A stretch of 64,000 nucleotides of DNA from Acidimicrobiaceae bacterium. GTDB lineage: Bacteria > Actinomycetota > Acidimicrobiia > Acidimicrobiales > RAAP-2. The notes below the pieces were generated by a model. It searched no databases. It was not told the DNA's origin and worked only from the letters and a program-made list of their open reading frames with translations. The stretch covers positions 130,242 to 194,241 of the forward strand of contig PKXJ01000018.1 in assembly GCA_003132305.1 (NCBI GenBank), in the 5' to 3' direction. This document shows, one piece after another, positions 1-7,516 of this stretch. Position numbers and translations under genes: made by a program. How positions within the stretch are numbered: position 1 is the stretch's first letter; each line of letters opens with the position of its first letter.

Positions 1-1
1 G

Positions 2-682
2 GGCGACACTCAGTCGCTCGCGAAACCCGCCAACGGCGTCGTGCACGACGTGGACAGTCCCGTCGACGGCGCCGGAGCGTTTCGCGTGGTGCGAGGAAAT
101 CTGGCCCCGGGCGGAGCGCTTATCAAACGTTCCTCGGCGACGCCGTCGCTGCTTAGGCACCGCGGACCCGCCTACGTCATTGAGAGCTTTGACGACATCG
201 CCGAACGCACCGGAGCGAACGCCGAATGTCCCGAGGACGCCGTGCTGGTCTTTGGCGGCGTGGGTCCCGTGGGCGGACCCGGCATGCCCGAGTGGGGCAT
301 GATCCCCATTCCCGAACCCCTCTTAGATCGTGGCGTCACCGACATGGTTCGCGTCACCGACGCGCGCATGAGCGGTACCAGTTTTGGGACGGTGTTCTTA
401 CACGTCGCGCCCGAAGGCGCGGTGGGCGGCGTCATCGGACTCGTGAGGGACGGTGACTTTATTCGCGTCGACGCCGACGCGGGCGTACTCGAACTTGAAG
501 TGAGCGAGGAAGAACTGGCGACGAGAACGCCATCGCCGATTCAGTCGGTGGACGCACGCGGGTACGTCGAGCTCTATCGTCGCCACGTTACCCAAGCGCC
601 CGAGGGCTGCGACTTCGATTTCTTGGTTCAACCCCGCGGCCACGCGCCGCGCCTCGTTGAGCCGGTAGTAGGAAGGTCTTGA
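2..682 (+). CDS. IlvD/Edd-family sugar-acid dehydratase, C-terminal part (5' end outside window)
   Basis: The frame is open from base 2, so the gene starts upstream; the track's GTG at 41 is internal. The visible 226 residues are the C-terminal part of an IlvD/Edd dehydratase. TDARMSGTSFGT carries the serine that acts as base in this family, followed by a beta-rich stretch ending in ELATR. These Fe-S dehydratases convert dihydroxy acids or aldonates to 2-keto (deoxy) acids. ARMSGT rather than the GRFSGGT of dihydroxy-acid dehydratase, plus the following sugar transporter and ketoglutarate-semialdehyde dehydrogenase genes, favours a pentonate (arabinonate or xylonate) dehydratase. That assignment is inference; the family is clear. 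The stop overlaps the longest possible frame of the next gene. Confidence 0.87.
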   Translation, partial: GDTQSLAKPANGVVHDVDSPVDGAGAFRVVRGNLAPGGALIKRSSATPSLLRHRGPAYVIESFDDIAERTGANAECPEDAVLVFGGVGPVGGPGMPEWGMIPIPEPLLDRGVTDMVRVTDARMSGTSFGTVFLHVAPEGAVGGVIGLVRDGDFIRVDADAGVLELEVSEEELATRTPSPIQSVDARGYVELYRRHVTQAPEGCDFDFLVQPRGHAPRLVEPVVGRS

Positions 683-747
683 GAAGTGAAAGCTTCATGA
701 GAGTTGGAGTTCACCGTGAACTTCGAAAGATTAAGGGGAGAACAACC

Positions 748-2046
748 TTGAAACGGATACGATCCAGAGGAATCGGAGCGGCAGTGGCGGCTCTGATGCT
801 GGCGGGGACGTTTTACGCCGCCGGACCAGCCTCGGCCAGCTCCAAAACGACATTGACGCTTTGGCAGAACTACGGCACCGAACAAAACGCAGTGGCTACG
901 ACGAATCTCGTCAAGGCCTTCGAGAAGCTGAATCCGAACATCAGCATCAAGGTCGTCGCCCAACCGGGCACGAGTTACTTCCAGTTGCTCCAGTCGGCGG
1001 CGGTCTCGGGCAATGGACCGGACCTCGCGGTCATGTGGACGGGTATCTACGACCTTCAGTACTCGAGCTACCTCGTGAACCTGAAGGGCAACGTGCCGGC
1101 CGCGGACCTCGCGAAGATGGAGGGCCTGCAGTGGGAAGCGCCGAACTTTGACGCGTCCAAGGGTGCCTACGTCATGCCACTCGAAACGCAGTTCTATATC
1201 GGCTTCTACAACAAGAATCTCTTTGCCAAGGCGGGCATCAAGACCGTGCCCACGGACTGGACCCAGCTCTTGGCCGACTGCAAACTTCTCAAGGCCATCG
1301 GCGTTCAGCCCATGGTGTACGGCAACGGTGGACAGGCCATCAGTACGGAGTTCTACCCGTGGTACGACATGAGTTACCTGATGATTGGCGCTCACTCGTT
1401 ATCCAGCTGGAAGGGCCTCTACGACGGCGCCATTCCGTGGACGTCGACGACCAACGTGGCCCAGTTAAAGAAGTGGGCGACGCTACAAAAGGACGGCTAC
1501 ACCAACACCGACGTGTTGACCAACACCTCTAACATCCAACAGTTTGAGAAGGGTAAGGCGGCCATGATGGTCGACGGCACCTGGGACACCTTGCAGTACA
1601 CGAGCACGATGGGCACCAACGTCGCGGCTTTCGTACCGCCCTACTCGAACGCGCCGATTAAGGGCGTCGTGGAGTACCCCGGTGACGGTTTCTCGGTCAC
1701 GAAGTACTCGAAGAACAAGGTCGACGCCTTTAAATTCCTCGACTTTTTGACGACGACCCAGGCCGGCAACATCATCAACAAGGCTGGCCTCATCCCAGAC
1801 ATCAAGGGTTTGAGCACGACCAACCCGGTGAACCAGGAGATGTTGAACTTCGTCACGAAGGGCCACCTCACCGCGTACCCGATGATGGACAACTACATCC
1901 AGGTCAACGTCGGCAACGCCGCGGACAAGGTTCTGCCCGCGGTACTCGCGAACCAGCAGTCGCCGGTCTCCGCACTGCAGAACATGGCCCAAGCCTGGAA
2001 GCTCCTACCCACGGCACAGCGAAGTAAGAAGGGTTTCGCGGGCTAA
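748..2046 (+). CDS. Extracellular sugar-binding protein of an ABC transporter (SBP_bac_1 type)
   Basis: Predicted secreted solute-binding protein of 432 residues. I chose TTG at 748 because AGGGGAG lies just upstream and a clean signal peptide follows directly: a basic N-terminus (KRIRSR), a hydrophobic core (AAVAALMLAG) and an ASAS cleavage region. The track start at 679 adds 23 residues without leader character. The mature part begins TLTLWQNYG, then the family's pattern of a SYFQLLQSAAVSGNGPDLAVMW-like segment and a DGTWDTLQY stretch. It binds sugar outside the membrane and delivers it to the two permeases encoded downstream. The sugar is unknown; pentose, pentoside or aldonate is inferred from the dehydratase and aldehyde dehydrogenase in the same operon. 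Confidence 0.88.
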   Translation: MKRIRSRGIGAAVAALMLAGTFYAAGPASASSKTTLTLWQNYGTEQNAVATTNLVKAFEKLNPNISIKVVAQPGTSYFQLLQSAAVSGNGPDLAVMWTGIYDLQYSSYLVNLKGNVPAADLAKMEGLQWEAPNFDASKGAYVMPLETQFYIGFYNKNLFAKAGIKTVPTDWTQLLADCKLLKAIGVQPMVYGNGGQAISTEFYPWYDMSYLMIGAHSLSSWKGLYDGAIPWTSTTNVAQLKKWATLQKDGYTNTDVLTNTSNIQQFEKGKAAMMVDGTWDTLQYTSTMGTNVAAFVPPYSNAPIKGVVEYPGDGFSVTKYSKNKVDAFKFLDFLTTTQAGNIINKAGLIPDIKGLSTTNPVNQEMLNFVTKGHLTAYPMMDNYIQVNVGNAADKVLPAVLANQQSPVSALQNMAQAWKLLPTAQRSKKGFAG

Positions 2047-2061
2047 GAATTACCTTATGGC

Positions 2062-2103
2062 ACGTCCCCACCTGATTCGAAGAGTCGAGCCGGGTGGGGA
2101 CGT
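2062..2103. terminator. Intercistronic stem-loop between binding-protein and permease genes
   Basis: Perfect 11-bp inverted repeat (ACGTCCCCACC and GGTGGGGACGT) with a 20-nt loop, just after the binding-protein stop and before the first permease start. There is no T-run after it. Inference: it acts as a partial terminator or 3' RNA stabiliser that lets the binding protein be made in excess over the membrane subunits, as is common in MalE-type operons. Confidence 0.6.
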
Positions 2104-2144
2104 CCATTTACTGTGAATGGAAATTGAGTGAACGACGTACCCAC

Positions 2145-3050
2145 ATGAGTGCCATCACCTCGAACGCGCCGCGCGTGCGGCGAATGACCCTGCGTCGGCG
2201 GCGCCAGCTCTCCGGGTTTCTCTTCGCGCTGCCCGCGATCGCGCTGGTGATCGGCTTCATCGGTGTGCCGATCGGCCAAGCGGTGTACTACTCCTTCACC
2301 CAGTGGAACGGATTGACCTCGACGTGGATCGGCCCGTCCACCTGGACCCAGGCCTTTCACAACTCCAACCTCTGGACGGCCCTAGAAAACAACGCGCTCC
2401 TACTCTTGGCGGTGCCCTTCGCACTGGGTCTGCCCCTCGGGATCGCCGTGCTCTTACACCAGCGCGTCGCGGGCTGGCGAATCTTTCGTTCGATCTACTT
2501 TCTGCCGACCGCCATCTCGTGGGTCGTGCTTGGGCTCGTGGCCGAGCGTTTCTTCGCCTATCAGGGGACGCTGAACTCGATCATCCACGCGCTGGGGTTC
2601 TCGCACGTCAACACCAACATGTTGGGCTACGAGTCGACGGCGCTCAGCGCGCTGGGCATCACGTTCGTCTTCACGATGATCGGGACCAACACCATGCTCT
2701 TTCTCACGGGTCTCGCCACGTTGGACCCGAGTCTCGAAGAGGCGGCGCGCATCGACGGAGCCGGTCGCTGGCGGATCTTTCGCAGTATCACCCTGCCCCA
2801 CCTGAGTCGCTTCATCCAATTGGCCTTCGTGATGACCGTGATCGCACTCTTCTCCGCACTCTTTAGTCTCATCTTCGTCATGACCGGTGGCGGACCGGGT
2901 TACGCCACCACCACGATGGAGTTCCTCATCTACCAGACGGGCTTCAACCAAGGTGACTTCGGCACCGCCGCCCTGTACGGCTTGATCTTGTTCGTCCTCA
3001 CCGGGATTGTGGGCGTCGTGCAACTTCGACTCATCGGATCAAACGAGTGA
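2145..3050 (+). CDS. Sugar ABC transporter permease, MalF/UgpA-like
   Basis: Inner-membrane subunit of about 301 residues with roughly six hydrophobic segments, beginning with GFLFALPAIALVIGFIG. The cytoplasmic EAA loop that contacts the ATPase is clear: EEAARIDGAGRWRIFRSITLP. I prefer ATG 2145 (MSAITSNAP) because the 17 residues encoded before it are not membrane-protein-like and overlap the stem-loop; neither start has a strong ribosome-binding site. Its stop overlaps the GTG of the second permease (GTGA), implying translational coupling. It should pair with the next permease to form the channel for the upstream binding protein. Confidence 0.88.
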   Translation: MSAITSNAPRVRRMTLRRRRQLSGFLFALPAIALVIGFIGVPIGQAVYYSFTQWNGLTSTWIGPSTWTQAFHNSNLWTALENNALLLLAVPFALGLPLGIAVLLHQRVAGWRIFRSIYFLPTAISWVVLGLVAERFFAYQGTLNSIIHALGFSHVNTNMLGYESTALSALGITFVFTMIGTNTMLFLTGLATLDPSLEEAARIDGAGRWRIFRSITLPHLSRFIQLAFVMTVIALFSALFSLIFVMTGGGPGYATTTMEFLIYQTGFNQGDFGTAALYGLILFVLTGIVGVVQLRLIGSNE

Positions 3051-3922
3051 CCACGCTCATAACGCCGCCCCAAGAGTCCGACGACCGCGAGGCGCCGACG
3101 CCACCGTCGCGCAACACTCGGGCGAAGGTCGGACGTTGGGCCCTCTTCTTCGCCATGGTGGTGATCGCCGTCGTGATGCTCTACCCGTTCTGGGTGATGA
3201 TCATCACCAGCCTCAAATCCGAGGCACAGTTCCTCTCAGGCGGGGGCTTCTCGTGGCTCAGCTGGAAACATCTCTCGGCGACCATTCCGGTCGGCCAGGA
3301 GGTCCTCAGCTCCACCATTGTCTGTTCCGCGTCGATCCTCATTATCCTCGTGGTCGGCCTGCCGGCCGGCTTCGCCTTCGCCAAACTGCGCTTTCGCACC
3401 TCGACGGCGGTCTTTCTGGTGATCGTGAGCGCCATGATGGTTCCCCTGCAGGCCATCTTGATGCCCGAATTCGTCAACGTCACCAAACTCGGCCTGACCG
3501 GCGGCTACTTTGGCGCGATCCTGGTCTACGCCGCCCTCGGCACGCCGTTCTCGGTCTTTCTCTTTACCACGTACTTTCGCGGCGTTCCCGATGAGTTGAT
3601 CGAAGCGGGCATCGTCGACGGGCTTGGCTACTTCGGCGCCCTCTGGCGCCTCGTGGTGCCCATCGCGATTCCCGCCATCGCTACGGTGACCGTCCTGCAG
3701 TTCATCCAGATCTGGGACGACCTCCTGGTCGGTCTGCTCTTTATCCAGAACACCTCGGAACGGCCCATCACCGTGGGACTAGCGGTACTCGCCGCCGGTC
3801 GCACGACGTCGATCCCGGAACTGATGGCCGGCTCGTTCATCAGCGCCCTCCCGGCGATGATCGTGTACCTCGGGTTTCAGCGCTATCTCGTGAAGGGTCT
3901 CACGATGGGCATCGACCGATGA
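3047..3922 (+). CDS. Sugar ABC transporter permease, MalG/UgpE-like
   Basis: Second membrane subunit, 291 residues, GTG start overlapping the previous stop by 4 nt. A short proline-rich cytoplasmic N-terminus precedes the first membrane helix (LFFAMVVIAVVMLYPFWVM). Several more follow, and an EAA loop is readable as DELIEAGIVDGLGYFGALWRLVVP. Length and motif order fit the MalG family (CUT1 carbohydrate uptake). With its partner it forms the translocation pore driven by the downstream ATPase. Nothing in the sequence points to a specific sugar. Confidence 0.9.
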   Translation: MTTLITPPQESDDREAPTPPSRNTRAKVGRWALFFAMVVIAVVMLYPFWVMIITSLKSEAQFLSGGGFSWLSWKHLSATIPVGQEVLSSTIVCSASILIILVVGLPAGFAFAKLRFRTSTAVFLVIVSAMMVPLQAILMPEFVNVTKLGLTGGYFGAILVYAALGTPFSVFLFTTYFRGVPDELIEAGIVDGLGYFGALWRLVVPIAIPAIATVTVLQFIQIWDDLLVGLLFIQNTSERPITVGLAVLAAGRTTSIPELMAGSFISALPAMIVYLGFQRYLVKGLTMGIDR

Positions 3923-3959
3923 CCATTCACTTCCGGTCGCTTACGAGGAGTACCCGGTA

Positions 3960-5123
3960 ATGGCAGAGATTGACTTCGACGGCGTCACCAAGATTTTTGG
4001 TGTCGGTCCTCCGGCGGTGGACCACCTCTCGCTGCACGTCGACGACGGAGAGTTCATGGTGCTCGTGGGTCCCTCGGGCTGTGGCAAAACGACCGCGCTA
4101 CGAATGCTCGCTGGCTTAGAGGAGATCACCTCGGGCACGCTCAAGATCGGCAACGCGGTCGTCAACAACGTGCTACCCAAGGACCGCGACGTGGCGATGG
4201 TCTTTCAGAACTACGCGCTCTATCCCCACATGTCCGTCGCGGAGAATATCGGCTTCGCGCTGAAGATCCGTGGCGATTCCAAGAGTGAGATCAAGCGCAA
4301 AGTCGCCGAGGCCGCGTCCATCCTGCACCTCAGCGAGTACCTCGAGCGACGCCCCAAGGCACTCTCGGGGGGACAGCGTCAGCGAGTCGCGATGGGTCGA
4401 GCCATCGTGCGAAGTCCCCAGGCGTTCTTGATGGACGAGCCACTCTCGAACCTGGACGCGAAACTTCGCGTCGAGATGCGACTCGAAATCGCGCGCATTC
4501 AGCGACTCCTCGGCGTGGCGACGGTGTACGTCACGCACGACCAGGTCGAAGCGATGACCATGGGAGACCGCGTCGCGGTACTGCGTGACGGCCAGCTCCA
4601 ACAGGTGGACACGCCCCAGGATCTCTACGATCATCCGGTCAATGAGTTCGTGGCCGGATTTATGGGCTCACCCCCGATGAATCTCGTGCGCTGTCGCGTT
4701 CGCGCCGGCAACGACCGGATCGAAGTTGACTTCGGTGATCAGACCATCGAGCTGCCCTGGCACTACACGTCGTCGCACGAACTGCCCGCTTCGGGACTCG
4801 ACGTCGTCGTCGGGATCCGTCCCGAAGACGTCATCATCACCGACGCGTCGAGCCCGAACACCATCCAAACGCGGGTGGAACGTCGCGAGGCGTTGGGTGC
4901 GGAGATTCTGGTCCACCTCTCGCACGTGGACCCGAACACCGACCCGTCCGCCTACGCCGAGAACGCTCGCGCCGACATCTCGCGCAAGGCCTCGCTCGTC
5001 GCGAAGATGGGGCCTCGCGTCAAGATCACCGTCGGCGACGTGCTCTCGGTGCAGCTGTCACCCGAGCACGCGCACTTCTTCGACGCCGCGACGGGCGTGA
5101 CCCTGAGAAAGCGATCGCGGTGA
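3960..5123 (+). CDS. Sugar ABC transporter ATP-binding protein, UgpC/MalK/MsmK-like
   Basis: 387-residue ATPase with Walker A GPSGCGKTT (about residues 37-45), Q-loop FQNYALYPHMSV, signature LSGGQRQRVAMGRA (from about 135), Walker B FLMDE (156-160), and a C-terminal TOBE-type beta domain from about residue 240, typical of CUT1 transporters. GAGGAG lies upstream of the ATG. It energises the two permeases just upstream. UgpC/MsmK-type ATPases are often shared between several carbohydrate transporters, so it may serve others too. Its stop overlaps the GTG of the small remnant ORF that follows. Confidence 0.93.
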   Translation: MAEIDFDGVTKIFGVGPPAVDHLSLHVDDGEFMVLVGPSGCGKTTALRMLAGLEEITSGTLKIGNAVVNNVLPKDRDVAMVFQNYALYPHMSVAENIGFALKIRGDSKSEIKRKVAEAASILHLSEYLERRPKALSGGQRQRVAMGRAIVRSPQAFLMDEPLSNLDAKLRVEMRLEIARIQRLLGVATVYVTHDQVEAMTMGDRVAVLRDGQLQQVDTPQDLYDHPVNEFVAGFMGSPPMNLVRCRVRAGNDRIEVDFGDQTIELPWHYTSSHELPASGLDVVVGIRPEDVIITDASSPNTIQTRVERREALGAEILVHLSHVDPNTDPSAYAENARADISRKASLVAKMGPRVKITVGDVLSVQLSPEHAHFFDAATGVTLRKRSR

Positions 5124-5296
5124 CGAACCCGATCCCCGCACACTTTGATCGTCAGATCCTCGCGAGTGGTCTCGACCACGCAGAGGGCGTCTGCTGGGAT
5201 CCACGGCGTCGCGGTGCGGCGATCGCGTCGTCAGCGTTCGCCGGGCAGTCCGGTGTCGCGCTGTTCTACCCCTTCCAACAAAGTGAGATGACGTGA
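5120..5296 (+). pseudogene. 58-codon remnant, probably an internally deleted SMP-30/gluconolactonase-type gene
   Basis: This small frame is not in the ORF track. It starts with GTG overlapping the ATPase stop and ends in a TGA overlapping the GTG of the aldehyde dehydrogenase, so both ends keep operon coupling. The N-terminal half (ILASGLDHAEGVCWDP) resembles the conserved start of SMP-30/gluconolactonase/LRE proteins (ASGL...EGPVWDP). The second half (SGVALFYPF) could be the last strand. A normal member has about 280-300 residues, so some 230 codons would be missing in frame. In a pentose oxidation operon a sugar lactonase is the expected gene here. The family match rests on about 15 residues; the alternative is an unrelated small coupling peptide. 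Confidence 0.5.
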
Positions 5297-6807
5297 CACG
5301 AGTTCTCAGTAGAAATCCCTCAACGGGCACCGAGCGCGAACTCAACGTGAACGAGACGACCCCCGACGAAGTGCTTCGTCTTTGCGACCGCGCGGCGTCG
5401 GTCGCGCTCGAGCACGCGGGGCGGCCCTTGTCGTGGCGCTCAGAGTTGTTGCGCACGATGGCTCATGAGCTCGAGAATGACGCCGGTAATTTGGTGACCC
5501 TCGCTCTCGAAGAGACCGCGCTCGGTCAGCCCCGACTCGAAGGCGAGTTACGCCGCACGGCCTTCCAACTGCGATTCTTCGGCGACGTCGTCGACGACGG
5601 GGCCTTTCTACTCGCCTCCATCGACCACGCGAGGGACTCACCGATGGGACCCCTACCCGACCTTCGACGAATGCGCGTGCCGCTGGGACCGGTCGGCGTC
5701 TTTGGCAGTTCGAACTTTCCCTTCGCCTTCTCCGTGCCCGGCGGCGACACCGCCTCGGCCCTCGCCGCGGGCTGTCCCGTGATCATCAAGGCCCACCCCG
5801 CGCACCCCGCCACTAGCCAGGCCTGTTTCGACGCGCTCGTTCGCGGCGCCCAGAAAGGGGGCGCTCCCGAAGGGCTGCTCGGCCTCGTCTTTGGATTTGA
5901 GGCCGGCGTCGCCCTCATCGACGCGCCCGCTCTGAAGGCGGTGGGATTCACCGGTTCCGTTCCGGCCGGTCGTGCTCTGTGGAGTCGCGCGAACGCGCGG
6001 CCGACGCCCATTCCATTCTTTGGCGAACTCGGATCGGCCAACCCCCTCGTCGTCACGTCGGCTGCCGCGAAAGAGCGCGGTCCCGAGATCGGTGCGGGTT
6101 TCGCGGGATCGATGACCCTAGGCGCTGGTCAGTTCTGCACCAAACCCGGACTGCTCTTTATTCCCCAGGACGCGAACGGCGACGCGCTGGTGACGTCGCT
6201 CGTCGAGGCCCTCAATGAACTCACGACGATGACGATGTTGACCGCGGACATCGCCGATCACTTTCGATCGGGTTCCGTGACGATCGCCGGCGTCGACGAC
6301 AACAGCCACCTCGTGGGCGATGGCCCTAATGGAGGAACGAGCGTGGGTCCCCAGCTCTTCGAAGTCCCCGCGGCGGTCTTTTCGGACCCGTCGTCTCGGG
6401 CGCTTCGAGAAGAGTGCTTCGGACCGCTCGCCATCGTCATTCGCTACCTCAATCGAGACGATCTGTCGAAAGCTCTGGCCAGTGCCGACGCCGCTCTCAC
6501 CTTCAGTGTCTTCACCTCGAACAACGACGATGACGCGGCGTGGCTCGTAGAACTCGGTCACACCAAGGCCGGACGCGTTATCGCGAACGGATTTCCCACC
6601 GGCGTAGGCGTGAGTTGGTCCATGCAACACGGCGGTCCGTGGCCGGCGACGACCAACTCGTCGGCGACCTCGGTCGGCGCGAGTGGCGTCGATCGATGGC
6701 TGCGCCCCGTCACCTACCAAGGTGTGCCCGAGGAACTCCTGCCCGAAGCTCTTCGTGACGCCAATCCACTGGCGGTGCCCCAACGCGTCGACGGCGTCCG
6801 GCGCTAG
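5293..6807 (+). CDS. 2-oxoglutarate semialdehyde (2,5-dioxovalerate) dehydrogenase, ALDH family
   Basis: 504-residue aldehyde dehydrogenase. Visible parts are the oxyanion asparagine in SSNFPFAFS (N141), the cofactor lysine in VIIKAHPAH (K166), the general-base glutamate in FFGELGSANP (E245) and the nucleophile in AGQFCTKPG (C282). The FGSSNFPFAFSVPGGDTASALAAGCPVI block and GELGSANP are characteristic of the alpha-ketoglutaric semialdehyde dehydrogenase branch (the last step of the Weimberg-type pentose and of the hexarate pathways). It would yield 2-oxoglutarate using NAD(P)+. The GTG start overlaps the preceding remnant stop. Clustering with an IlvD/Edd dehydratase and a sugar transporter supports the assignment. 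Confidence 0.9.
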   Translation: MTRVLSRNPSTGTERELNVNETTPDEVLRLCDRAASVALEHAGRPLSWRSELLRTMAHELENDAGNLVTLALEETALGQPRLEGELRRTAFQLRFFGDVVDDGAFLLASIDHARDSPMGPLPDLRRMRVPLGPVGVFGSSNFPFAFSVPGGDTASALAAGCPVIIKAHPAHPATSQACFDALVRGAQKGGAPEGLLGLVFGFEAGVALIDAPALKAVGFTGSVPAGRALWSRANARPTPIPFFGELGSANPLVVTSAAAKERGPEIGAGFAGSMTLGAGQFCTKPGLLFIPQDANGDALVTSLVEALNELTTMTMLTADIADHFRSGSVTIAGVDDNSHLVGDGPNGGTSVGPQLFEVPAAVFSDPSSRALREECFGPLAIVIRYLNRDDLSKALASADAALTFSVFTSNNDDDAAWLVELGHTKAGRVIANGFPTGVGVSWSMQHGGPWPATTNSSATSVGASGVDRWLRPVTYQGVPEELLPEALRDANPLAVPQRVDGVRR

Positions 6808-6810
6808 GCG

Positions 6811-7476
6811 TCAGCGGCGCGGCTGGGGTAGGGCCGCGCGAACTTCGTCGGCGCGACGACCCAACGTCTGAGTTCTCGCGAGCGCGTCGCGGGCACCGCA
6901 GCGCTCGAGCCAGTTCGCCAGCATCAAGTAGCCGTCTTGGGTGAGCACCGACTCGGGGTGAAACTGCACCCCTTCGAGATCCAACGAACGATGGCGAATA
7001 CCCATGACGAGCCCGTTCGACCTCGCGCTCACCTCGAGCTCGTCGGGTAGGCCCTCGTCGACGACGACGAGAGAGTGGTAGCGACCAACGACGAGAGGAT
7101 TCGCGACGTCTCGAAAGACGCCCCGACCGTCGTGTGTGACCAGACTCGCTCGCCCGTGCAAGAGTTCGGGCGCGACGAGCACCCTTCCGCCGAAGGCTTC
7201 GGCGAGCGCCTGGTGACCGAGACAGACACCCAACAGGGGCACGTCGGCCTCGCTGCAGTAACGAACGATCTCTAAACAGTTGCCCGCCGTGCTCGGATAT
7301 CCCGGTCCCGGTGAGATGAGCACACCGTCGGGGTGCATCCGCGCCACGTCGCTCGCGGCGACCTCGTCGTTTCGTCGCACCGTGACGAGGGCCCCGAGTT
7401 CGCCCAGGTACTGCACCAGGTTGTAGACGAACGAGTCGTAGTTGTCAACGACGAGAATCGAGGGGCTACCGGACAT
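6811..7476 (-). CDS. trpG: Anthranilate/aminodeoxychorismate synthase glutamine amidotransferase subunit
   Basis: Class I glutamine amidotransferase supplying ammonia from glutamine to the chorismate-binding partner encoded divergently next door. DNYDSFVYNLVQYL at the N-terminus, SPGPGYPS, the nucleophile in GVCLGHQ (about C85) and the QFHPES histidine/glutamate pair complete the triad. I start at ATG 7476 (MSGSP) rather than the track's 7485 because a TAGTAT hexamer lies 8 nt before it and there is no ribosome-binding site, suggesting a leaderless message. The last ~20 residues are basic and low in conservation. TrpG and PabA cannot be separated by sequence; the adjacent trpE favours tryptophan synthesis, and dual use is common in actinobacteria. 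It converges with the aldehyde dehydrogenase. Confidence 0.9.
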   Translation of the reverse strand: MSGSPSILVVDNYDSFVYNLVQYLGELGALVTVRRNDEVAASDVARMHPDGVLISPGPGYPSTAGNCLEIVRYCSEADVPLLGVCLGHQALAEAFGGRVLVAPELLHGRASLVTHDGRGVFRDVANPLVVGRYHSLVVVDEGLPDELEVSARSNGLVMGIRHRSLDLEGVQFHPESVLTQDGYLMLANWLERCGARDALARTQTLGRRADEVRAALPQPRR

Positions 7477-7516
7477 GTAGCGCAATACTACGGCGCCGAG
7501 TCACTATCCTTTCGCC
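7477..7516. promoter_or_regulatory. Compact divergent trpG/trpE promoter region with leaderless-type -10 elements
   Basis: Only 40 bp separate the two start codons. On the minus strand TAGTAT (7490-7485) sits 8 nt before the trpG ATG; on the plus strand CACTAT (7502-7507) sits 9 nt before the trpE ATG. Neither gene has a Shine-Dalgarno sequence. Both could therefore be transcribed from near their first codon, leaving no room for a leader-peptide attenuator or T-box. Promoter calls are by eye. Confidence 0.5.

Noticed and set aside
172-456. Shadow frames inside the dehydratase gene
   Set aside because: Low-complexity Arg/Pro/Ser-rich translations in other frames of a well-supported gene.
628-1395. 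255-residue minus-strand frame opposite the sugar-binding protein gene
   Set aside because: No ribosome-binding site or family pattern; the plus strand encodes a clear binding protein with signal peptide.
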